DNA from: Bromus sterilis
Lineage: Eukaryota; Streptophyta; Magnoliopsida; Poales; Poaceae
Assembly (NCBI GenBank): GCA_950022295.1
Contig: OX465595.1
Coordinates: forward strand, 226,389,770-226,453,769
Direction: 5' to 3'
Length of the DNA: 64,000 bases
Shown: positions 1-11,410 of the stretch, piece after piece
Position numbering within the stretch: the first letter of the stretch is position 1
How the letters are laid out: each line of letters opens with the position of its first letter
Notes under the pieces: generated by a model
Database searches by the model: none
Seen by the model: the letters and a program-made list of their open reading frames with translations, nothing else
Told to the model about the DNA's origin: nothing
Position numbers and translations under genes: made by a program

Positions 1-1350
1 AACGGAGAAGAAGCAAAACGTGGTAGAATCTGTGAAAAACAGACTAGCAGGTAGTAAATAATTTTTTCGGGGCACTTCTGCAACTTAAATAAAAAACTAA
101 AAACATATGCTAGAAAGAAAATTGTATAGAGCATACTGTCAAAATATTTCTGAACAAATAGATGGTCTGGTGATTTTTGGTGAATTTTTCCGTCAAGCAG
201 ACGTAATTTGTTTCGAGAGAACATGTCACAACTTTTGAACTTTTCTTGCAATCGAAGGCTAAAACTTGGCGCAAAGCTTGAAAATAAAGATACAATGATG
301 TTTCTACAGTAGTAACAACCATCAATACCACTAAAAATGAAAGTAAAAAATTTGTGGGTTGTCTCCCAATAAGCGCTTTCTTTTATGCCCTTTACCTAGG
401 CATGATGCAAAAGTATCAAGTTTTGTCAACTCCAAAATAATAACTTGCCCGTGTAACGGAATCATAAGGTAACTTAATCTTCTTTTGAGGGAAGTTTTCC
501 ATTCCCTTTTTGAGGGGAATTGGAATCTAATGGTCCCTTATTTCATATCAGTGATGTCACCAATGGTGCGAACGAAAGGATGTCACAAAATAATTGGACA
601 TGAGGGATCACAATCAATGTCCATGACAAGAAAATCAACGGAAACATAGTTATCATTGACAACAAGAAGAACATCATCAATCCTTCACAAAGGTTTCTTT
701 AAAGAAGAATCAACAAGACGAACACCAAAATAACATGGATCAAAAGTTTTCATTTCAAGCATATCATACATTATTTTGGGTAAGACGGAGGCACTAGCTC
801 CAACATCATATAAAGCAAAGAAAGAGAAATTATTCAATTTGATAGGAACCTCTAACTTAAGTTTCTCTTCCCTATCTTTGATAGGAACATTGGTAATATG
901 CTTTGTGAAGGCAATGTTGAGTGAACTAGTGTGGGGGTCTTTAGCAATTCTTTGCAAAAAAGTGATAATATCGGGAAGAGTGCAATTATCAAAATCAATT
1001 TCCTTACCATTAATCAAAGTCGTGGTGCCATCCTCCACATTTCACTTGCTTTCTATTATAACAGTTTTAGCATCCTCCCAGGTGTGAGGACGTCTAGGAG
1101 TAACTTCAAACCAGAGATCCGGTTCTTTCCCCGGGAGACCATGCCAAGTGCATAATTCCCCGTCATAACTAGTGTAGTCACAAGGTATGTTACTTTTGTA
1201 GGTACCCATAGTGACAAGCAAGAGAAAAGCAACCAAATTTTTTGTGGTTTTTGTTATAAGACTCTAAAGAAAAAACTAGAAAGTAAACTAACAAGACTAA
1301 AAAGCAAAAGTAAAAGATAGTGTGCAACTCACCTATCTTGAAGATTGAAG
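1..1350 (-). mobile_element. Athila-like Gypsy internal remnant (minus strand)
   Basis: Internal part of a minus-strand Gypsy element that runs off the left edge of the window. The first 365 bases are closely similar, in the same orientation, to 34780-35147, so two copies of the same internal region are present. Coding capacity is limited to a gag/protease piece (480-1236); no reverse transcriptase or integrase is seen, but these could lie to the left of the window. A tRNA-Asp-type primer binding site closes the region on its upstream (right) side. Assignment to Athila rests on the primer site and the D-V-G protease style; the exact family is not known. Confidence 0.7.
480..1236 (-). pseudogene. 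Gag/retropepsin remnant of Athila-like element
   Basis: Degenerate piece of a Gypsy polyprotein. Reading the minus strand, 1236-1042 gives a short gag-like segment. Then 1038-685 gives a retropepsin-like segment with the catalytic triplet in the form D-V-G followed by A-S-A-S-V-L-P, as in plant Athila-type proteases where D-[ST]-G is replaced by D-x-G. The second half of the protease fold is recognisable between about 684 and 550 in another frame (a stretch reading V-D-F-L-V-M-D-I-D). At least two frame breaks and a stop separate the pieces. The protein would have cleaved the element's own polyprotein; it cannot be made here. A gag part this short before the protease suggests an internally deleted or non-autonomous copy. 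Confidence 0.7.
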
Positions 1351-1368
1351 TCCCCGACAACGGCGCCA
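1351..1368 (-). promoter_or_regulatory. Primer binding site, tRNA-Asp type
   Basis: On the minus strand this reads TGGCGCCGTTGTCGGGGA, which matches the 3' end of plant tRNA-Asp apart from one base. It marks the start of minus-strand DNA synthesis and puts the element's 5' LTR to the right, from about 1369. A second, weaker site with the core AGCGCCGTTGCC lies near 1507-1518. Confidence 0.75.
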
Positions 1369-1958
1369 GAAATTATCTTGATGGCTTCTCGCCCCTCGTT
1401 TGCTAACCCAAGTGGAAGGTTGAGATGTAGCTAGTAGTACATTTCCCTCGGTGAAGATACCAAGGTTTATGTATCCAGTAGGACTCCAAGTTCTGCAAGT
1501 AGGTGGCAACGGCGCTAGAAATTGTCTAGCTAGGGAGTTGACGTGGGCCTTCACACAGCAAAAAATAACTTTCCTCTCAACAAGTTTAGACAGGTTGTCA
1601 ATCTCTCCGGTCTTGTTGTTTACAAAGGATAAAAAACAAGCGGGAAATAATAGTGGTGATTGCAATGAAAATGAAATAAAGCAGTAAAGATTTGAGGTGT
1701 AAACAATGGTGTAAATATGGACCGGGGTCCCATGATGTTCACTACTTATGTCTCTCTACCAAAATACGATAAAACAGCTAAGCTGGGTGAACATATTACA
1801 GCTGGACAATTGACAGGATTATCAACGCACCGCAATGCTAAGTATGCCACAAGAAAGTTAGAGGCTCAAAAGTATGGGCAGTAGGCCAAGACAAGTACTC
1901 CACTTATTCATCATCATCTACTCACTAATCATCCAGCTTGAGATATCTATCCAGAACA
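1369..1958 (-). repeat. Truncated 5' LTR of the Athila-like element
   Basis: Sequence to the right of the primer binding site, so by position part of the 5' LTR of the minus-strand element. It holds no coding region that I can support. It stops abruptly at 1958/1959, where the sequence changes into the LTR of the Tekay chromovirus, so the outer LTR end is lost. No target duplication is visible at this junction. Confidence 0.5.
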
Positions 1959-3037
1959 TCACCTTATTGGTAACCGCAGTGACTTGGTGGGACGACAGGG
2001 CAGACACCGATGTACTGGTGGTCCTGACTGCTGTCGTTGACCGCGGGTCGGTTAAGTCGAGGCAACGATAACGGTTGTCACGCAGGTTAATTAAAATTCT
2101 AAATGGTTCGGCGGATGACTTGAGAGACCCGTTGGTCTGTACGCAGTACCTTCACATGGGATAAGGAGTTATGGGCTCCCCTGCGTCGTAGTTTGTCTGA
2201 AAGCTCTTCAGACGTCAGCAGTACTGCGGCCTGATCGCCGGGAAGCCGTGTTATTTTGCTGCAGAAGGTGTGTTTGGATTTGCTTTTGCTTCACCGGCCA
2301 GACTCGCACCATGTAGGAGCGTGCAAGGGTGAGGTACCTAGATCCCTTGGCGCATAGGATATAGTCCGGCGGATGGCCTCTCTGTTGAGCCTAGGATGGG
2401 CTGCGATGTGTCGGATAGCCTCGGTGGGGCGTTCCCTAACAAGGTTCACGCCACCCTGGAGATCCGAGCGTGCAGGCTGAACAGTAGTGCACCCCTGCAG
2501 GGAGTTTAATCTATTCGAATAGCCGTGTCCACGGTAACAGGACGCTTTATGCTGAAGCTAGATCTTACCACTACAAACTATTACTATTAAACTGTATGGT
2601 TCTGGGTTTTCTTCCTCGCAGGGAAGTCGAGGAGGGGAACTCGGAGGCATTATTATTATTAATCATTACAAATTATATCTATTACAAACTATTACTATTA
2701 AACTGCGGATACTACCAAGTCGAGACCCCCGCTGACCAGGACCAGGAGTAGTTTCGGAGGCTCCCAGGCAGGAGGCCTTGCCTTTTCGATCGGTATCTCT
2801 GATGTTATTTGTGCTAGCCTTCTTAAGGCAAAACTTGACTAACTATGTCTGTACTCAGATATTATGGCTTGTATAACTTATGTATTCGGGTACGCGTGAC
2901 CCCCTTTATTGTAACATATTGGTTTATCCTTTTGTGTTTAGTGTTGTGCTGTGATATTCTCACCGTGGCACCCTAATCTCAGCCGTGTACCCTGCGTGTA
3001 TGATTACTGTACACGAATTGATTTTGGGGGCGTCACA
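1959..3037 (+). repeat. 5' LTR (3' part only) of Tekay element
   Basis: Starts where homology to the 3' LTR begins (TCACCTTATTGG, also at 11090) and ends in GGGCGTCACA. That end is the inverted counterpart of the LTR start TGTAACACCC at 8162. Three bases later comes the primer binding site. The upstream ~2.9 kb of the LTR, including its promoter, is absent. Confidence 0.85.
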
Positions 3038-3040
3038 AGT

Positions 3041-3052
3041 TGGTATCAGAGC
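3041..3052 (+). promoter_or_regulatory. Primer binding site, initiator tRNA-Met
   Basis: TGGTATCAGAGC, complementary to the 3' end of initiator tRNA-Met, 3 bases after the LTR end. It starts minus-strand cDNA synthesis. The same motif with the same 3-base spacing occurs on the minus strand at 29414-29425 in the long-LTR element. Confidence 0.95.
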
Positions 3053-3688
3053 CGACTGCCTGTAGGAAGCCACCCAACCACTACCTGGTCGAAGTTGAGT
3101 CTAGACTTTGAAAAACTATTTTGCTAACTTAATGTTTGGTTTACAGGCCCACATCGATGTCACTACGTGTGATATCTATGGTATTAGGATCCTTTTCTCC
3201 TTACCTATGCTCTGGGAATCTGCTCTCTTATCCTTGCTGGTAAGTTTTACAAACTCTGACATTAGGATCACGTTCTCTTGATTCCATCCGGCGTTTTGGT
3301 GCTTCCCCATTGATTGAGTCATGTCGCAGGAGTTCTACCCCAGGTCCCGGACCGCGGATCCCATTCTCATTCTGGGCAGGCCGCGCTTCCTCTGGCATTA
3401 ACTCTTGTGGCCAACATTTTTCATGCACCGTGATTGACATAGTGGAATCTATGTCGCGTCGTGTAATCCTTACCGCGGTCTGCGCGCCGCCTAGTGTGTC
3501 CTTTTTCCTTAATTTCAACGACGTTACGCTGCCCGATTTTCGATTGATTCTATGTGTGGATGTGTATGTCTTATATGACTACTCCTATATATCCGCGCCT
3601 CCTCTTTGTTGTCGCTTTACCTATTACTCGTTTCCGGCATCTCCTTAAAATTCTCATCGCTGAAATACCCCTGTTAAATTCTAGCAGG
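3053..3688 (+). other. 5' leader of the Tekay element, no gene
   Basis: Untranslated leader between primer site and gag. It contains blocks GAAGTTGAGTCTAGAC (3091-3106) and AAACTATTTTGC (3113-3124), which recur in the leader of the long-LTR element (minus strand, about 29357-29384). No open reading frame here has coding features. Confidence 0.7.
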
Positions 3689-6600
3689 ATGGCTGGTTGT
3701 GGTGGTCGTGGTCGTTGTGCCAACGATCCACCTCCGCCGCCGGACTACATGGCCGCGATGATGCAGCAGTTTCAGATGAACCAGGTGTTTATGCAAGGAG
3801 TCATAGATCAGCTCCAGAACCAGAATCAGAACTAGAACCAGCATCAGAACCAACCGCCTGTGGTTACTCTGCGGGATTTCATGCGTCTCAATCCCCCTCT
3901 CTTCCACCAACCTGAACAGCCGCTGGATGCCGATGATTGGCTTCGTGACATCACTCGTCAGCTGGAGCTCGCTAATGTGAGCGCTGCTGATTACGTCAAC
4001 TTTGCGTCCTATTTCCTGTGTGGTCCCGCTGCTAAGTGGTGGGACACCTACAAGGGCTCGCTAGTTGAAGGGACTGTCGTCACCTGGAATGACTTCAAGA
4101 CTGCCTTCCATGCTCGTTATGTCCCCCAGGCGATTATGAACCGTATGAAGGCCGAGTTCCGCAACCTTGTTCAGGGCAACAAAACTGTCGAGGCATACCA
4201 GAGGGAATTCATCCGCCTCTCCCGCTATGCTGCAAGTGACCTTCCAAATGATGCAAGTAGGCAAGAGAAGTTCCGTGATGGACTCAACCCAGATCTCCAG
4301 CTTGCACTGGCTTTGCACGTCTTCCCCGACTTCGCCACCATGGTGAACCAGACTATCACTCTTGAGACAGCTCAGCTTAAGTTCGGTGGTTCACCGAACC
4401 GCCTCCATGATGCTGGCTCATCTTCGGGCACAGCACAGAAGCAACGCGTTTGGCTTCCACACAGTCTTATGCGTCCAACTGCCCCTGCACCAAGGCCGTC
4501 GTATGTTGCACCCCGTCTGCCTCCGCCCCCGCCAAGACAGCCGAAGACTGAGACTGCACCCCTATGTCCTCAAGATGGCCTGTGTTTCAAGTGTCGTCAG
4601 CCAGGCCATATTTCCAGAGACTTCCCTCAGCGACAGAATCAACTGGTAGTTCACCCTGCTGGCCGCGAAAATGGCCGTGGCAACAATGGGACCCTCAACT
4701 ATAATACTGGGTCAAATCCTCATGCTCGTGGTCATGCTTACAACATTGATGTTGAAGCACCTCAGGCACAGCCTGCTACAGTGATGGGTACTCTCCTCGT
4801 TAACTCAATATCTGCTACTGTTTTATTTCATACAGGAGCATCGCATTCATTTATGTCTGGAACATTTGCATCTAAGCATGGCATATACCACGAAAAGATG
4901 CGTACCCCCTTAATAGTCCGGACTCCCGGTACCCAGTGTCGTGTTGACAAGGTTGCACCTAACCTCACTGTCGAGATCGAAGGATTTGAGTTCATGGTTT
5001 CTCCACACATCCTGAAAACCTCCACCATCGACCTTATCCTTGGCATGGATTGGCTGAAAACCCACGATGCCGCACTTTATTGTGGCACCAAAGTCATCCA
5101 ACTTTTTCATCCTTCTGGCGCGATTTTGAGTCATAATGCCATTGTGTCGAAGAATGCCGAAGCTCGTATATATGCTCTGAATGCCTTGAATATCACACCT
5201 CTCGAAGGGATTGAGAAATTCCCAATCGTTTGTGATTTTACCGACGTATTTCCAGAAGAACTGCCAGGGATACCCCCGATTAGGGAAGTTGAATTCGTCA
5301 TCGACTTGAAGCCTGGCACCGTCCCTATTGCCAAGCGCCCGTATAAGATGTCACCTCACCACCTCCTGGAATTGAAGAAGGAGATCGACACGGCCCTCGA
5401 GAAAGGCTTCATCCGTCCAAGTTCCTCTGCTTGGGGAGCACCTTTGCTCTTTGTCAACAAGAGTGATGGCACAAACCCTTTGGTCCAAGATTACCGACCT
5501 ATCAACCAGGCCACGATACAGAACAAGTACCCCCTCCCTCGGATCAATGATCTTTATGATCAACTTGCTGGATCCATGGTATTCTCAAAACTCGACTTAA
5601 GGTTGGGTTACCATCAGATCCGGGTCCGTGATGAGGACATCCCGAAGACCGCATTCATTACTCGTTATGGTTCATACGAGTACACTTTCATGTCCTTTGG
5701 CTTGACGAATGCACCAGCCACCTTCTCCCGGTTGATGAACTATATATTCATGGAATACCTCGACAAGTTTGTCATGGTTTATCTGGATGATATATTGATT
5801 TACTCCAAGACCGATGCAGAACATGCTGAACATCTTCGTCTTATACTGGAAAAGCTTCGAGAACACAAACTCTATGCTAAGTATTCTAAGTGTGAGTTCT
5901 GGCTTCCCGAAGTAACCTACCTTGGTCATGTGATTTCCAAGGATGGCGTTGCCGTCAACCCCGAACGTATCCAGGCTATTCTTGACTGGACTCCGCCCAG
6001 GACTGTCAAGCAAGTCAGAAGTTTCCTCGGCCTTGCCAGCTATTGCCGCCGTTTTGTCGAGAATTTCTCCAAGATTGCCAAGCCTCTGACTAATCTTCTT
6101 CACAAAGGCGTCAAGTTTGAGTGGACTGATAAATTTCAAGAAAGTTTTCAAGCTCTGAAGGACAAGCTCACTTCACCCCCGGTGCTTGCTCCGCCTGATA
6201 CTCAGAAGGACTTCGTGATATATTGCGACGCATCTCGTCAAGGATTAGGATGTGTCCTAATGCAAGAGCGCAAAGTGATTGCTTATTGCTCTCGTCAGTT
6301 ACGTGCTCACGAAGAAAACAATCCAACTCATGATCTCGAATTGGCAGCGGTGATTTATGCATTGAAGCTGTGGCGACATTACCTTGTTGGTAACCGTTGC
6401 GAGATCTACACAGACCACCAAAGCCTGAATTACCTATTCACCCAACTAGACCTGAATCTCCGCCAGCAGAGATGGCTCGAGACAATAGCCGACTACAACA
6501 TGGGAATTTCTTACACCCATGGCAAAGCTAATGTGGTGGCCGATGCCTTAAGCCGCAAAGCCTACTATTCTGAACTTGAAGACCAGATAGAGCAGCCACT

Positions 6601-8125
6601 TCTGTATGAAGAGCTCCGCAAGTTGAACCTTGAAATTGTTCCGCAGGGACATGTGAATAACCTTGTTGTTGAACCGGACCTCGATAGCACCATCAAGTGG
6701 ATACAAACATGTGACTCTGATGTCAAGAAGATCAAGAAGTATATCGCTAGAGGAAAGCCATCATGCTTCACACTTGCTGATGATGGTACATTGTATTTCA
6801 AGAATCGTTTAGTGGTTCCTAGGAGTAAGCCCAATCTAAACTTGACCCCGCGCGTCATGAAAGAAGCTCATGATACTCCTTTGTCGATTCACCCTGGTAG
6901 TACCAAGATGTACCAAGACCTTCGTCAGCGGTACTGGTGGTCTAACATGAAACAAGACATTGCTCGTTATGTTGATGAGTGTGACGTTTGCCGTCGCGTG
7001 AAAGACGAACATCAAAGACCTTCTGGTACTCTGCAACCACTCTCTATTCCTGAATGGAAATGGGACAAGATTGAAATGGACTTCGTCACCGGATTTCCCC
7101 GATCGCACAAAGGCCACGATGCTATCTTTGTCGTCGTCGACCGATTCTCCAAAGTTGCCCACTTTCTGCCAGTCAAGGAGACGATCTCTGCTAGTCAGTT
7201 AGCAGACTTATATGTTTTCAGAATTGTTTACCTCCACGGTATTCCGTTGGAGATCAGTTCAGACCGTGGCAGCATTTTCACCTCGAAGTTCTGGGATAGT
7301 TTCCAAGAAGCTATGGGCACTCACCTGAATTTCAGCACCGCTTATCACCCCCAGTCGCAAGGACAAGTCGAACGAGTCAACCAAGTGCTTGAAGACATGC
7401 TTCAAGCTTGTGTCATTTCATTCGGTAAGAAATGGGAGGGATCTCTTCCATTTGCTGAATTCTCGTACAACAATAGCTATCAGGCTAGTCTGAAGATGGC
7501 ACCCTTTGAAGTTCTCTATGGACGTAAGTGTCGAACCCCTATGAATTGGTCAGAAACTCGAGAACGAACTCTCATTGGTCCGGACATCATACAACATGCA
7601 GAAGATCAGGTTCGCGTTATCCGTGAACATCTAAAAGATGCTCAGTCCTGCCACAAGAGCAACTATGACCGCAAGCATATGGAAATGGTCTATCAACCTG
7701 GCGAATACGCGTACCTCGGTGTCACTCCGATGAGAGGCACTCACCACTTCGGGATCAAAGGCAAGTTAGCTCCTCGCTACATTGGCCCGTTCCGTATTCT
7801 TTCCCGGAGTGGACCAGTGGCATACCGTCTGGAATTGCCGCCGAACCTCTCTCAAGTCCACGATGTATTCCACTTGTCGCAACTCCGTCGCTGCTTCAAG
7901 GACCTTATCCGAGAAGTGGAGCATGATATGATCGAGCTGCAGCAAGACTTGACTTATCAAGAACATCTGAGCCGCGTTCTCGATCAGTCTGAACGCAAAA
8001 CCCGCAACAAGACAACCAAGTTCCTCAAAGTTCAGTGGTCGAATCATTCTGAAGATGAAGCCACTTGGGAATGCGAAGATCGCCTTCGTGAGGAATACCC
8101 CGATCTTTTCCCCTCTACCGCTTAG
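3689..8125 (+). pseudogene. Gag-pol polyprotein of Tekay chromovirus, one nonsense codon
   Basis: Single-frame polyprotein of a chromovirus. The natural start is probably ATG at 3689. A TAG at 3833-3835, inside a Gln/Asn-rich stretch, cuts off the first 48 codons; from ATG 3860 the frame is open for 1421 codons. Positions below count from 3860. Gag fills roughly residues 25-200. The zinc knuckle at 242-255 has C, C and H but Phe instead of the last Cys. The protease triplet at 324-326 reads H-T-G instead of D-T-G, so the catalytic Asp is lost. Reverse transcriptase keeps its motifs, with Y-L-D-D at 641-644. RNase H, an HHCC finger and the D, D, E residues of the integrase core are present. 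A chromodomain with F-L-K-V-Q-W and E-A-T-W-E lies at the C-terminus; in such elements it directs integration to particular chromatin. It could supply RT/integrase at best, not a functional protease. Confidence 0.92.
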
Positions 8126-8142
8126 ATTCTCGGGACGAGAAT
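8126..8142 (+). promoter_or_regulatory. GGA-loop hairpin before polypurine tract
   Basis: ATTCTCG-GGA-CGAGAAT, a perfect 7-bp inverted repeat with a 3-base loop (8 bp if a G-U pair is allowed), directly after the pol stop codon. Its 3' foot is 19 bases before the LTR start at 8162. Equivalent hairpins stand at 11391, 14538, 20408, 23871, 28850 and 41278. Confidence 0.75.
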
Positions 8143-8148
8143 TCTTGT

Positions 8149-8158
8149 AGTGGGGGAC
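8149..8158 (+). promoter_or_regulatory. Polypurine tract
   Basis: Purine-rich AGTGGGGGAC just upstream of the 3' LTR start TGTAACACCC at 8162. It is the expected primer for plus-strand synthesis. Confidence 0.75.
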
Positions 8159-8161
8159 ATT

Positions 8162-11100
8162 TGTAACACCCTCAGTGTCAGGCAGCAATAAAACTTTTGT
8201 TGATATAATTCTCTGTGATTAGCAAGCCTCTAATCACCTTTGATCATGCCTTGTTCATCTTTGAATTCAAACAAACCCAAAAATGCCTTTTGATAATTAT
8301 TAAAAATAAGTGATGAATAAAACATTGTCCAATAATTGTGGAACCACTTTTGTAAAATCATTAATAATCAGTGGTCCATGCCAATATGGTTTTGGGTATT
8401 TATCATGCCACTGAATAAATCAAACAATTCATAACAGTAGAAAAACAACACATAAATCCATATTAAAATAAAAAACAATATTCAAATGAATTTCTTTAAT
8501 CACCAAACTTTTTGTAGCATTGCTACATGTGGCAATACAAATAATGGAGCAAGTTACAAGTTTTACAAAAATGCTTAAGCAACTAAACATAATGCAAACA
8601 TAAAAGAAAACAGAAAAGAAAATATAGAAAAGGAATAAGAAGCAAAGAGGCCCATACCTCTGGTGCAGCAAGTGCACAGTACCCCAAGCCCATCCCATCA
8701 GGCCCACCCGGACTCCCCCTCTACCCTCCCCTGTTCATGGTGTTCGTGGCACCATCCCCCCGGTGTGCGACGCCGGCGACCGCCCGATTGCTGCCACCGA
8801 GACGCTACAGCGCTGCCGGCTACGATAAGTATCCTCTCCCGAGGCCCGTGGCGAACCCTAGATCGAAAACACCCCTCTCTCACCTCGCCCTCGTCGGTAG
8901 GAGCTCGGACCTGAGCCGCCGTCGCCACCGTCGCGCCCACGCGTGGCCGCTGACCACCCCAACCCTCGCCGTGTTGTCCAGCGTGCCTTCCACCGACGTC
9001 CACGCCACCTCACCAAAGGAATCGATCCCGGAGCCTCCACCTCGTGTGCATCGGGTCGTCTTCAACCTCGAGCCGCCGGAGATCGCTGAGGAATTGCCAC
9101 CGCCTCGCGCCACAATCGATCTCACTACCAACCCCGACCCGCCCGCGGTGAGCATCGCAACAATCCCCAAGTGCTCGCAGCCGCCTGATAACCTCCATTT
9201 GCGTTCCCCTCTTCGCCTTGATCTGACCGCCGCCGTGGAGGTCATAGCCGTGCCCACCGTGGGTTCCAGCGCGCTATTGGCACCCTCGCGTATCTGATGA
9301 ACCGCAGCTTCGCGCTAACTAGTTCGCGTCCCTTGGATTGTGTCGTAGCCGCGATTTCGTGCACCTCCAGAAACCGCCGCCGCCATTGGCGACGTAGAGC
9401 TCAACTCCGGCCATCTCGTCTCGAGCTTCTTGCTGGAATGGATGCGGCTCGTCCCTACGAACACGCAGCAAGAAACCTCATCGCGAACGGCCACAGGAAT
9501 CCAGCGCAAGGTCGTCGGCCGTGGCTGCCCTCGCCGCCGGCGAGCTGCCCGTGCCACTGACGTGTGGACCCTGCCAGTCAGAACTGTCATTAGGGGTTAA
9601 TTAACCTCTATGGGTCACTTACATGTGGGGCCGCCTACTAATTAAAACCGTTGGTTAAGTTAAATCCATTGGATTAACCACTGTGTCAATGACACATGGG
9701 TCCCACCTGTAAATCAATTAATTAACTGATTTAATTTGTTCTGTTAGTATGACATGTGGGGCCCCACTTTAATTCGGTTTAATTAAAATGTTTAATTAGC
9801 ATGTGAGGCTGACCAGTGGGACCCACTGGTTAGGTTTGACCATTCAACCCTGTTGTGGATAATGTTACTGTTTTAATAATAAAATAAATCCAGAAATTGA
9901 TTTAAAATGATTTAAACTTTGAATTTGAATATCTATTAAACCGTAAGTCAGATTCAAAAACTTTATACATCAAAATTGATCAGAAAATATAACGAATACG
10001 GATACGCTATCCGTATGTCTACCCCACCCCCCTAACACACCGATCATCGACATTCCCCCTCTCCGGGCTGTCTGTCGATAATTCCCGGTGCCGGTAAAAA
10101 CCTGCCGGATGAATTTATTCCGAACACGAAAGTTGTCCGGAATGGTTCATCTAACACGGATACACCCCCCTTATGCTTGTCGGATGTCCACGACACCTCC
10201 GGCATGATACTTCCCCCCTCTGGACACCCTGTCCGGTAATCACCCGGAGCCGGTAGTTCATCCCCGGATGAATTCCCGTTCCGAGCAACGTGCTTTGCAC
10301 TGCGTTAGAACACCGTTAACTTCACATTTGTCATGTCATTCATATGTTTGCATTTCTTGCTTTGTATTTACTGTTTCTCCCCCCCCCCCCCTTTATTCTC
10401 CGGTAGACCCCGCTGCTACCGTCGACTACACTGTTGCCGGGTACGACTACTTCATCAACGACCCTGCCCCTACCGTCGAGCTTCCAGGCAAGCAGAGCCA
10501 TTCTCTTCCCCAGATATCGCCTATTTTTTCCGTACTTTCTTGCACTAGGCATTATTACTGCTGTTGCTACGATTACAATCATATTCAATTGCATAGCCTG
10601 ATTTTGTCGCCCCTTGATGTACCTTTCCTTTATCCTATGCTGCCTATTATTACTTATGCATTATTCAGAAGTAAGCCCTGCGCATTGTTAGCTAGGATTA
10701 GTTAGCGGGCCGTGAACACTCAGGGGAGTGAACACGGATACAATATATACAACTGCACAGGTACGGTACAATGCAGACACCGCCTAAGGCCCCCTAGCTC
10801 GGCTCTGCCGAGTCACCCTCAAGTGTGAGATATCAAGGAGTAATCCTTGTACTCCACTCGTTGATGACTCTGTATAGCCGCTCTAGGTACCTGAGCAACG
10901 GTTGTCCTTAAGGTAAGAAGTCGGGCGACCCAACGGTTCCCGCGAGCGGTATATTGTTGGGAACGACAGGGAGGGTACGACCGACGTTACTGGCGTGCTT
11001 GGCCCCTACTCGTATCTTGCGAGAGTTACCAAACCACGAAAAAGTAGATCTCTACCAAGAGCACACGCGAGACAAGGTAAGGAGACGGTTCACCTTATTG

Positions 11101-11375
11101 GTAACCATAGTGACTTGGTGGGCCGACAGAGCAGGCACCGATGTACTAGTGGTCCTGACTGCTGTCGTTGACCGCGGGTCGGTTAAGTCGAGGCAACGAT
11201 AACGGTTGTCACGCAGGTTAATTAAAATGCTAAATGGTTCGGCGGATGACTTGAGAGACCCGTTGGTCTGTACGCACTACCTTCACGTGGGATAAGGAGT
11301 TATGGGCTCCCCTGCGTCGTAGTTTGTCCGAAAGCTCTTCAGACGTCAGCAGTACTGCGGCCTGATCGCCGGGAA
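8162..11375 (+). repeat. 3' LTR (5' part only) of Tekay element
   Basis: Begins TGTAACACCC and matches the 5' LTR piece over its last 286 bases, then breaks at 11375/11376. Together the pieces imply an LTR of about 4.0 kb. The stretch 8690-9560 is GC-rich and open in several frames on both strands, which is base composition rather than a gene. A run of about 13 C residues lies near 10379-10392. The missing distal ~0.8 kb shows that the following minus-strand fragment replaced the LTR end. Confidence 0.83.
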
Positions 11376-11390
11376 TCTCGTCCTTAAAAG

Positions 11391-11410
11391 GAATCTCGTC
11401 CTCGAGATTC
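11391..11410 (-). promoter_or_regulatory. AGGA-loop hairpin of the gag-only fragment
   Basis: GAATCTCG-TCCT-CGAGATTC on the plus strand, so the element's own strand has an AGGA loop and a perfect 8-bp stem, identical to the hairpin at 14538-14557. It marks this fragment as the 3' end of a Gypsy-type element even though no pol is left. Confidence 0.7.

Larger units (their letters stand above)
1959..11375 (+). mobile_element. Tekay/Del-type chromovirus, LTRs incomplete
   Basis: Plus-strand Ty3/Gypsy element. Order: 5' LTR piece (1959-3037), primer binding site (3041-3052), leader, gag-pol (3689-8125), hairpin and polypurine tract (8126-8158), 3' LTR piece (8162-11375). The chromodomain after the integrase and the initiator-Met primer site identify a chromovirus. 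The 5' LTR keeps only its last ~1.1 kb and the 3' LTR only its first ~3.2 kb. The two overlap in 286 bases (1959-2244 with 11090-11375), where I count about 10 differences (3.5 percent). At a commonly used grass LTR rate of 1.3e-8 per site per year this suggests an insertion of the order of 1.3 million years ago, a rough figure from a short overlap. Confidence 0.88.

Noticed and set aside
8737..9297. 186-codon open frame in the Tekay 3' LTR
   Set aside because: Low-complexity Pro/Arg/Ser-rich peptide in GC-rich LTR sequence, with opposing frames equally open and no domain.
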